From Sorex araneus (Eukaryota; Chordata; Mammalia; Eulipotyphla; Soricidae), in the NCBI RefSeq assembly GCF_027595985.1, contig NC_073302.1, forward strand, positions 407,194,503-407,258,502: 64,000 nucleotides of DNA, read 5' to 3'. The position numbers were made by a program, and so were the translations under genes. Below the pieces are notes generated by a model. The model was not told the origin of the DNA, did no database searches, and saw only the letters and a program-made list of their open reading frames with translations. Positions 24,401 through 36,400 of this stretch are shown here, piece by piece; position 1 is the first letter of the stretch, and each line of letters starts with the position of its first letter.

Positions 24401-27400
24401 AAAAAATAAATGAATTAAACAATGTCAGAATCACATTTATAATGATTTTTGTAATAGACTCTGGCAATAATATGGTGAGAAGATAATTTTCTTAATCCTG
24501 TAATTCATTTGATCCAAGATAAGTAACCCCAAGTCCCGCCCACTGGGCGCTGGCCCTACCCACAGCTCAGCTCCTGCTCGTTAGCTTCAGCTCTGCGCAT
24601 GCATGAGGTATGCCTCACCTGGGCCTGTCTCAAACACATCCTCTGAACTCACAATACCAGAGGCCCCCTCAGCACCAACTCGAACTTTGTATGCTGTTCC
24701 TGGCATTAGACCCTTTAACCCAAAGAAGCTCCGAGAACCATTTACAATTTCTTTCCTCCATTCTTCTTTGCCTATGGAAATTTTGCAAAAACAATACATT
24801 TGAATATTTTAAAGAACTAGAAGTTAGTGTGTTAAGAAAGGAAAATACACGCTAAAGACAAAATTTAGGATGCTTAAATTCATCACATTAATAATTTATC
24901 TATGCATGTCAAATAAATCAAAAGGCAAATAAGACAAAAAATAAAAAATATGAAAATGTCCCCAAAGTGAAACTTCCAGACTGCATATTAATTCTACATA
25001 TTCCCATCTGCATGAAATCTTCTTAATAGAAGATTTATCTGAACTTTATCAGAATCTTGCCTTATGAAACTGTTGGGTTTCCCTAGTGATACTTATGAAA
25101 ACAACTGTTATACATACAAAAAATGATGGGAGATTTTAATAAATTGTGATGTCTTAAAATTCATCCAACTTACAGGTTTATCTTTTCCAGAATGCTGATT
25201 TAACTAAAGGAACAGTAATAACTAAAAATCTGTATTTACATGACAAAAGTCCATAGAGTTGGACCATATTCAACATTTTGTCACATTTATTAACCGCAGT
25301 CTATTGTATGCAGAGTCTACTTTATTAAGAATGGGACATGGAATTTTCACAATCTGTTGATAATTCAAGTTGGCCAGGATGTAAGTAGGGTGCCTGGCTT
25401 GGGAATAAGTTAAAGATGGAAATACAATGTTTTCTCCCTCAAAGTGTTAATTTTCTGCAGCTTTTGATAAAATTCTATTGGGTGGTATAGGCAAAATTAC
25501 TACTTTCAAATCAATTTATCTCATCTATTTCAAGATTTATTCTAAATAAACCTTCTTCCTTACTTGTTTACAAATACGATTATTCATTATTGCTCTCGCT
25601 TACATAGTATGGCTAAACAACAGCTTAAAGCATCACTATAGGAAAATTCACATGCCACGGAACTTAACCTGTTACTTACTTTTAACAACATAAAAAGATT
25701 CCCATTTTGTATGATTGACATTGGCTGGTTAATTCACTGTAATTTTTAGATAAATCCAATTTATTTAATTGGATCAAATAATTTTCTCAAGATCATCCAT
25801 AGCAAATCTTTAAAACTGTCTTTAATCTCTTAAAGCATATCCCCCGAATTAAAAAGCAGGTAACAAAATTGTTTCTTACTGCCAACTACACCATATTCAA
25901 TATAAAAGTTCACATGATCTGGTCCCTCATAGTCCCAACTGATATTGGCATGGGTCTCAGCAGCTGCAGTAGTAAGATTGCTGATCTTGGGATTTACTGC
26001 TTAAAATAAATATACAATAGAAAAATAAACATTCAAATTGCAGCATCATACACACAGATATAAAATAAATTTAATTACTCTGAAACTGTGCAAATAAATA
26101 CTGATGAAATTTAGATAGTGTGCAAATTCCACTTTAATTACAGAAACATCGTTCATTTGTTAAACTATAGCATTAGGAAATAAATTAATAATCAGAAATA
26201 ATGAAGAACAGTATTGAAATTAATGAGCTCTATGATATGCTTAATATATGAATGAGTTCTGGGCAATGTAAACTATTGTCATTAGGTACAGTCCTAGAAA
26301 ATGTAAGAATATTCATTAACTGATGAATGGTGGGAAGAAAAATTGCTAATTCTGGGGGTTTAGATCACCGAATTTCTTAGTTACAAGGTAAAACCCAGTA
26401 GCAGGCCTGGAGAGTTAAAGTGCTTGCTTTGCAATGAAGCCAATCCTGGTTCAATCCCTGGCACTACATACGGTCCCCCGAGCACCACCCAAAGTAAACC
26501 CTGATCCCTTCGAAGAGCCAGAAGTAAACCCTGAGCACCTCTGGTTGTGTCCCAATGATCCCACCCCCTTCAAAAAACAGCAAGAAGTTGCTTTTAAATT
26601 CTATTTATGATCTTAGTGCAAAACTTTAAAGAATTTGTGTTGGGATAATTAAGAATATTCCTTGGAACAGCAGCTGTTGAGGCCAGGAAGGCAGCTCAAT
26701 GGGCTGGAGGCATAATTTGAATTCTCAAGTTCCAGTTTGGAGCTCTGGTACCAAAATGGTTCCTGGGTCAGAAATGCCCCCATGATTCCTAGCTATGACC
26801 CAGAATCAAAAATGAAGCAGACAACAGCAGCTTCTGAACTGTTTTGAGATACAACAGTCTTTAAGAATCTTTCATTTGAGGAGTTTGGGGAACCTTAGTG
26901 AGGGCTGTTAAAGAAATTTTGGATAACTAGGGTATACAGAAAAGAAGCTGAAAAAACAATTGCCAAATACAACTTTTCAAAAATGAAGATGGAGCAAATA
27001 AAAGGAATAAGAACTATTTTGCTTGACACATGGTGGAGAAGAAAACTGTACCTGCTAAATGTTCACAGTGTAATCTTGTTTGAAAAAATTACAGTGCAAT
27101 AACTTAAGATTCCTAAATCCTTAAACTATGGAGATGAGATAGTGCTAAATGTTTGCACTGAGGAAAGAACTTCTACAGTCACCAAGAGATATTAATTGCT
27201 CTCTGAGACTAACAAGCCTTTCAGTCTTAACTCAACTGCTTCACTGAAAATTACACACTTAAATGTTTGGCCACTTTTATCACAGAGATTCTCATTCTCC
27301 TCCCTTTTCTGCTATCATCTACTTTCTGATGGACTGAACAAATACTTGTGGAGCACCAGTGACTTGCCAGACCAGGGGACTTAGTGCCATTTCTTATCTG

Positions 27401-30400
27401 GGCTTTCTCAGATGTTCCCTCTAGTCCCTCTCCTCTAAGTGTTTCTTTGTAGATTCCACCAGTGCTGCTACTTACATCTTAGCCCCCTACACTACAGCTC
27501 AGACCCTGTTACTTCCCTAATTAAGATGGGAATGGCTTCCCTTTGCCTCCACTAAACATAAACTCTTTAGCCAGATAGTCACGGCCATTAAGGATTACTC
27601 ACATATGGCTTCACCTACCTCATCTCAGATTCACATCTCAGTGAATTCACATCTCAGTGAATCTCAGTGAATATTCACCTTCTCATGTGTTCAACACTTC
27701 CAACAATTTGGAGCGTAGCTATAGCCCAAACATCCTGTGGGTCTTCATGTCTACGCCTCTGCTTCTGCTCTCTATTGAGAATCTGTATAGATCTGATTCA
27801 TCTGACAAAAATTCTATTTGGTTTTCCAAGACCAGTTCATAATTTACTTTCTTTGTGATGCTTTTCCTGATACTGTCTGGCAAAATTGTTGAGCCCTTTA
27901 CGCTAAGCTAACATTTTGCTCAAATTGCTAGTGTAGTGGCTACTTTTACTCATCTATTTATTTTTTAGCTTTATTGATTAGATTGTAAATATATCAGAAG
28001 CAGTCTTACTATTGTGACACAGTGCCTGAAAAAAAGGTTGGTGGACCAGAAAGGGTCACCAAGGGGGTTAGGTCACTTTACTTGCATGTGGCCAACCATG
28101 GTTTAATCTCAGCACTATATATGGTTGCCTGGACACTGCAAAGGGACACTCATGAGGACAGAACCAGAAATAGCTCCAAAAGGTGTGCCACTCCCCAACA
28201 TATAACAACTCCAAAATAAATACAAGTCTTTCATCTTTTAGTCAGTGAGATAATACAGTGGGTAGGGTGCTTGCTTTGCACATGGCCGACCCAAGTTTGA
28301 TCCCCAGCACCCCATTTGGTCTCCAATCCCTGAGTGCAGAGCCAGGAATAAGCCCTGAGCAGCTCTCAGTGTGGCCCCCAGCCCCTGACAAAAAAAGAAT
28401 CTGATGGGGCTGGAGCGATAGTACAGCGGGTAGGGTGTTTGCCTTGCATGCAGCTGACCTGGGCTCAATTCCCAGCATCCCATATGGTCCCCTGAGCACT
28501 GCAAGGAGTGATTCCTGAGTGCATAAGCCAGGAGTGACCCTGTGCATCACCGGGTGTGACTCAAAAAGCAAAGAAAAAAAAATCTGGTAAAGTTGATATG
28601 TCAGAAGGATATTAGCTGTTGAACTTAGAGAACCTTGTATACAGTCTTTTGTTATTGTTGAAAGCCAAATAAAGCTTATTGCTATTTCTTTTCATTAGTG
28701 TTATTAGAATAGTTATTACTTCACTATTTGATAGTCCCGAGTATACTTAAGAGTTTCACTATTAGTTTCATTCCTGACCTAAGCAGGTAGCACGAGAGTC
28801 AACCCTGGCCAGTCTGACAACAGGAAAGGAGTCCTCACCAGCACCTGTGCCCTCCTCTGCTCAGCAGTGACTAATCACAGCCGTCTTCTGTTCAGGTCAA
28901 GAACCATGCTCAGATCCTCAATGGCCAGTTAGTTTCTCCCCATTATTATACCCCAATTAGTCACCTCCAAAGTGTATTACCAATGACTGGTATAGACAGA
29001 CAATAAAATGTTATGGGAAAATCATTAGTGATTAGTAATAATGGGTCTCACAGCTCAAATTCATTATTTCTATCCTTTGGATTCATTTTTGTAGAAGTAT
29101 TTACTGACATCTCCTAGGACTCCAGCACTATAAACTACTTAAAGGGACACATTCCTAGAATAAATGCAGCCAATCACTCTAATTCTTACACAGAAAATGG
29201 CAGTTTTTAAGTGAACAAAGGTATGAATCAAAATTAGTGACTCCTAAATATCATTTTTAACTATTATGTCGAGGAGAATGATTAGGAAGAATTAGTAGGG
29301 GATACTAATTTACTTAAATTTACCCTGTCTTCTATCTTAGTTTAAAATGTCCCTTCATAATTATACATTTGAAAGCATGGATTCATTAACATATCTTAAA
29401 ATCTGTATGAAAAATTGAAAAGGTGAACTCATTTGCATCTCTTCCCTTTTTGACCAGAATTAAAATTACTAGAGGTTGAATTCATATAGCAAATATCATT
29501 ATTTTCTTCCAATGATTTATCTCTCTCTCATGTTGTTTATAATAAATATATAAATAATATGTGAGATATTAAAACTTGAAAGATTACAGAGAGTGTTTTC
29601 CTTCTCTTTCAGGGAGAATATAAATTCTGTACAGAGAAAGAACTTTTTTTGTTTTAAAAAGGATAGAATTCATTCTTAGGTTAAAAAAGAAATACTTTTA
29701 AAGATGGAAAACCCGGTATAACAAATTATTCTTGAGCAATTTAAAGTCTTTTCATGGTAAAATGTCTAGCATTTTATAGTACTGCTGCAATATAAAGAAA
29801 AAATATATGTAAAGGTTTAATTTAACTTAAAATATAAACATAATTTTCTTTTTAATCTAAAATTCATCAGATTTTGATGTTACAGATCCATGAACTTTTA
29901 TTGCTATAAACCTTTCCTTTTCTGTACAATCATAAGAAATCATATTCTGTACAATCATTTGTGTACAAATTCTGTACAATCCTAAGAAATCATAAGAAAA
30001 TGTTAGGGGTCCATGAACTTCTTTTGATACATTTTTTCCTTTTCTGTACAATCATAAGAAATTCACAATTATTTGGAAAAGTCTTGGGAATTTTTGGGAA
30101 TTATACGAAAAACTCTTGGGACTGGAGAAATAACTCCAGCAGTAGAGCACATGGTTCACATATGCTAGGTCTCAATTTGATCTCCAGGCCCACATACCTT
30201 GCTCACCCTCTTTCCCACACCAAGGGGTATGGTCTCTATAAAAAAGAAAAATCCTAACCTTTTTATCATGATATTTTAAAAGTATTAATTTAATTAAAAT
30301 TTTTTTTAAAGGGTAGTGCTGTTTTCCTGGGAATGTCTAACATGACAAGTCTACACAAAAGCCAAACCTGCTGCAGTCCAATACTCACAGTCATTCTGTT

Positions 30401-33400
30401 ACTCCAAAAATTCTGCCTGTAACATGGCAGAGGCAGAGTGACCCGGCCACTCCTAGGAAGGAGGCAAATGTTTCTCTAATAGTGGGACACAGCAGTACAT
30501 TAGCGAACAACCGCAGTTGCTTTCTAATTATCCCAGGAGAGGCTTACGTTGTTCTACAATATTACAGAATTCTTGAACTTGCATAACTTTGTTCTTTCAA
30601 GTCCAAAAAACATCTCACATCAAGATTGCTGAAAATCATGATAGTTTTCAGTTGCTTCAAACTATATTTGTTTAATATAATTTTCCAAGGTGGATTTCAA
30701 ATAGAAGAAATGTATTAGGTCTAAATTCACAAGAGCTGAACGACTTAAAACAAAACACTTACTCCTTTTGACCTTCCTTTTGCTATTCCTATTTGGATTC
30801 AGTCGGTCAAAGCCAGAGAAAGCCCTGGTCTTGGGTATTCCTTATGAAAATCATGCTCTGTGCAGGGATTCCTGCTTTGTAAAAAGCTAAGAGATCAACC
30901 TATAACCAATGAGTCAAAGATTAGGGGATCTTTGGAAGTGCCTCAAGGGGAAAATATGTAACAAGCTATGTAAGCATCTTCTTCCAGTATATCTGTCTCT
31001 CCCAGAGAGTTATAAGAAATAAAGAAGAACAAAAAGAATCCATTGTGGATTGCTGGCTGTTGCCCAAGAGAAGGAAACTTGAGCAACTTGGCGAAGAAAG
31101 GATGGAACAATACAACGGAGCTGAGCATGCAAGGCTGACTTGAACACTTGCTGGTAGGGGGTCCCACGGAGACTTTTAGACTCAGGCCAAGTCTTAGGGA
31201 AATGCTAAACTAAGCTTCCAAATGAGCAGTGTTGAATAATGCCAGAAAAAAATAAACACTGTGTCTACAAGAAATACATCTAAATCAGATTAGAAAGGGA
31301 AGCTTGGTTGATCCAATTTCTCACATGATGTTTTCATATAAGAATAATATTGCTGAGTCCTTATATATGTGACATGGCCATAAAGAGGATATGTGACAAA
31401 TGTATAGTTTTCATTCTGTCTGATACAGCCACAATTGTATCATTAAGAGCTATAAAAATTGAGATTTTGATTTGACCAGGGTGAAATCTTTTTTTTTTTT
31501 TTGACCAGGGTGAAATCTTGATAAAAAATTAGAATTCATTGTGTGACTTTCTATTGGTGAAAAAGAAAAAAAGACAAAACAATGTTAAAGCCAAGATCCT
31601 CTCTTTTGAGTGTTGCAAAGCTTATTTTCTCTTTTTGACCCATGCTGCACTTTTCCATGTTTCACATTGCAAACTTCACACATGTATAAAATCATGCAGA
31701 TGAATTATTTTACCTTTGCCTGCACCTACATCAGGTGGAAGAATACCAGCTTTAATGAAGGGAAACAGAAATAGGAGACTGTATAGTTAGATGTCACACA
31801 CCCATGAGCATGTAAAGCGATACAAAAACATTTATTAAAATGCTAAAGCATGCAAGAAGAATGAAGTGTACCATATTAGATACAGGAGACAACATCTGTT
31901 GGTGTCTCCAAACTTACCCAGTAACCAAATGCACATATTACTTAAGGTGCATGACTCATACTTGGCTACTATGTTAGAAGGCTTAGGATACTTCAATCCA
32001 TGTTTTTGATAGAAAAGTGAATTTCTTATGCTATGGAGTACAATCAAATAAATAACCCTTAAGAAATTCTACAATTTAGAAACATGCAAGAATTGAGTCT
32101 TTTTTTTACAATATTTTTTTTATCCCTTTCACTACATCTAAATTTTTCAAAATTATTTTTAACGATGTGAAAGGTGTTAATAACCCATTACTAATTTAAT
32201 GGGCCTAGTTTATTTTTTCTGTACCAGACAGCATATCAAAATACAAAGTTCCATGCTCAAAGTAAATGAATTATTTAATAACTATTTCAATTCCCTTACT
32301 TGAAAACCTAAATCAGTATGTAGTCTAACAAATTATTTTCTGATGAATAAGAATTAGAATGATCACTATCCATAATTTATTTGAATGGAGATGTGTGCAT
32401 CTATATGTATAGTTGTAGATATAAGAAAAACATACCCTTGAACTTCAAATTCAAGTGTGGCAAATATTTTAATTTCCCATTCTCACCTCAATTATTCAAC
32501 AGAAGTTGAAAATCTTCATATGGCTTTAAGAATTATATAGTAGAGTTATTCTCATTGACCTTATCTATATCAGAATGAGTATTTATTGGGTAAGATAGAT
32601 ATTAATTGTAAGAAACAAGAAAGCATGAATGTGAACGTTCTTTATTTTATGAGACTTATATGGATTTTATACATACCCATCTTACCTTCATCCACAGTTG
32701 TTACTGCTTCCTCTGTTATCTGACTTCCTGATCCTGCTGATGTCTGTGCATAGAAGTAAAACTTATATCGAGTGCTGAAATTTAAATTTTTTAAAGTCCA
32801 GCGTGTCCTGTTGGCAGGAATTTTTAAATCTACCAGAGGGCCTAATTCATGTGTGTTGTTAACTGTCAACAAGAAAAACAAGCAAGGGAATTCTCCATTA
32901 ATTGCTATACGAATATTATTAAAAATCAAAGTGTCAACTAAAAATGTCAAGCTTAGATTGCATTGAATTTTATAAACTTATCACTCTGACATAACTGATA
33001 ACCTTTCATAGCACCTGTAATATGGTACAATCAAGCAAACAATATTTTTATTGGCTTATAGTATAGGGGAATTTCATAACTGAATCTTAGTGGCTTATAG
33101 TATAGGGGAATTTCATAACTGAATCGCAATGGCATTTCTTCTGTCTCTATGTTTTTGCAGCTCAAGTCACACATCATTATATAAGCCCAAATTTTGTCTT
33201 TAGAGTCCCTGTGACGATGAAACCCCTTTTGCTACTATTTTCTAATTATAAGTAGCACCTATCTAGTTTAAAGGTGTAAAAAATCACAAAGGCGGCACTC
33301 GAGCTCAGGAGGGGGAGAGGTGATGTTCACTTGGGGCAGTTCTCTCTTGCACGTGCTGCTCCAGTTCGTTCGGTGTCCTCCAGCAGCTGTGTAAGGACCA

Positions 33401-36400
33401 GATCAAGATGGCTCCTCCTTGTGCTCTGCTTCTGTGTGTGCCACTGTGCTTTCTTCTGTCTGTCTCTCTGTTTCTGTCTCTGTCTCTGTAGTCTCTCCTC
33501 TGGTCTCTTCCGACCTCTCTCTGTCTCTGCTTCTGTGTCTTCTCTCTTGCTTCTGTCTCTTCTCTCTCTCCTGCTGTCTCCCTTGTCTTCTTCTTCTGTC
33601 TCCCCTGTCTTCCTCCACAGTCTTAGTTTACATAGCAAATTACATAGGGTGGTGACACAGAGGTGGGTTGAACATTAACAAATCAACAAAGAAGGGTAAA
33701 ATCATTTCTCAAGATTAACAAAATCTCATCTAAGGAGATTACTAGGAGATCCATTCAAGGGTGGGATCCAAACAAGGGTGTGTCAGGGTGTATCCCTTCC
33801 TTCCTCAGCGAGTAATCCAATTAAATAGTTATAGTAAATCTACTTAAATATTTCTAGCAATGTCATTCTGTATGAGCACAGTAAGAGATATATGAGGACA
33901 TTCACTATATTTTCTAGACCACAGTTCTCAGGTCAGGTTAGTCTTCCTAACCCCAGCAGGGTCCTAGTCTCCTCGTTACTTCTGGATCATGACAGCATTT
34001 GTCTATGACCATGCTCTCAACTTATAGTTGAGTATTGTGGTGATTTGGCCTGGCCCATTTTGATGCCAGGGTAGCTCAGAGCTTGCCCTGGGAACATTCC
34101 GTCCCTCGTCGGGACCCTGCTTTTGGGGTACTAGGAACTAAGGGCAACTGAGTTGAGAAAGCAGATGTCCGGGAGTAAATATTATTGGAGTCAATCGGCT
34201 CCCAAGTTACAAAGCATAATATTAACTGTCTTCCTGTGTCCACAGAGAAAAGACACTGCTTTAAGGTAGACTAAGTTCCCTGCAGCAAGGCTGAAAGGAC
34301 AAACCTCATGTTATCCTACATAAAGGGAATACTCTCCTCAGTGCCACACTCAGAGGTTTCTACTACTTTACAGATGACTTAATTTTCAATGGCGTATCAT
34401 TCTTTAAGAAGTACAGTTTGCAGTTCCTTCTGGATAATACTTGGAGGCCAATGTGTATTTCTACAACTTCTAGAAAAAATAGCTTGTGATTTAGGTTCAC
34501 ATTTGTTTTCGTTCCTCATTCCTTTTTTAAAACCATATTTTCTCTTTCCCTTCTCCCAATAACTTACTTGGCTGAAATTTTAAGGTGTACTCAGTTAAAA
34601 TGCCATTTGGGTGGCTTGGTGGATCCCATTCCAAAGTGAGAGAGTCCAATGTTGGATTAACGATCTTTAAAGATGATGGTGCACTAGGAACTTGAAATGA
34701 GAACACAGAGTCAACACAAGGTTACTGAATGTTTCAAAATGTTTAAAAATATTAAAATGACATATTCCACCACATTTCCACATTTAATCAAGGTCTGTGC
34801 TTTATGTTTCCTTCTGATTTTGTTTTGGGGATGCACCCAAAGGTGCTCAGGGCTTACATCTGGCTCTGTACTCAGGGGTCACTCCTGGCAAGTCTTGGGT
34901 GATCATATAGGCTGCCAGGGATTTAACCTGTATTAGGTGCAGCTAAGGCAAGCACCCTACTGCTGCACTAGCTCTCTATCTCTCCCGAACTCATTCTTGT
35001 TTCGGCTAAAAATGCACTGACAGAAATCTGTGAAGAGCATCCATTTTGCTCTTCTTTTTCTTTTTTCCTTCTCCCCTTTCTACTGAGATTTAAAACTATT
35101 CTCTCAAAATACATGAAACTCCTGTGTTTACAGGGATGCAATCCAGGATTTTTAGCAGAGTCAGAACATCTACTTGTTTCATTAAGAGTTTCACAGAAGC
35201 ATTGTGGAGAAAAATAAAATTATTCTAATGGGGCTTTTGAGTAGACACAGCTGGGCTCTGGGCTCTTAAGGACTGTTTTCCCTCCCCAACACATTAGGTG
35301 CCTCTGAGCAGCCAGAGCACCCTGCCTGCGGGGCTTTGGGCACGAGCCAGCCTGCCCAGGTGCAGGGCGGCTCTTATCTCAGGAGCCGACAGATGCCCAG
35401 AGTCTCCTGGCGATGGACAAAAGCTCCAGTGCTGCCAAGCCTCGGGCTCTGGTGATGGCCTATGGGGTGTCAAGTTTTCTAGGGCAGAGGCTGGCAAGTG
35501 CCCAGAGGAAACAAGCCCTGTGTGCTTCATTCATTTCCTTAAGAGGAGAGCGGATGGGGGCAGCTCTCCCAGAAATGGTGCCACTGTCGCTCCTGACACT
35601 CTTATCTGGAGACCAGGGCATCCACTCCACCTTCTCCCTCTGCTTCTTTTTCCTGATGGTCTGTCGCAGAAGTGACTATGTTCTAAGGCCGTGTAAATCC
35701 TGTCCATTCTACCTCATTGATTTCAAATCTGTCATTTCTTCCTTTTGTTCCTGACACCACAGCATTTCTGACACACAGTCCTAACTGTCTCCAAACCAGG
35801 AAGTGGATCTTCACTTTGGAGATCAAAGACCCCTTGGACAATCTGACAACAGCCATCAAGTTTTCCCCCCCAAAAAAGACACTGTTTAATATAATTTTAG
35901 GAGGCCCGGGGAGTTCCTCTAAGCCATGAACTGACCTTTGAAGACTACAGTCCCCGAGTAAAGAGCCTTTGGTTTGCAGGCTAATATCCTGTCCTTCAAG
36001 GCCATCAGGAATGTGAAATCCTGAGCTGACAGGTTTTCTCTCTATTTATCTTTTCTTCAGTTCCCTTAAACCCATGCCATTTGTGTTTTCAGACATACTA
36101 CTTCTCTTTCTCCTATGTTAGTGCCCCAATCATCTCTTCTATAACATCTTCCTCTGAGCCATCTAAAGGACTAGTGTGACAGTCACCAGTGCAATCCTTC
36201 TGTGGAAGGAGCCATAACTGCTACAGGTTGGTGAGACTGAGGACAAGTAACTGCGGTAAAATGAAAGTGGGAGCCCAGAACGACTCTCACAGATTGTTTC
36301 AGAGGCTGCCCAGATGGCGAGTCTTCAACAGAGTCAGGAAAGGGTTCACCAAGAAATTGTTTACTGAAAAATATCTAGGGAATTCACAGAAGCTAGACAT

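Noticed and set aside
33327..33638. Arg/Glu-rich 103-codon minus ORF
   Set aside because: Product of a TCTGTCTC-type simple repeat read in reverse. Low complexity.
35298..35754. Overlapping 125- and 113-codon plus ORFs in a GC-rich patch
   Set aside because: High GC lowers stop frequency. No similarity, no codon bias contrast between frames, no splice context.
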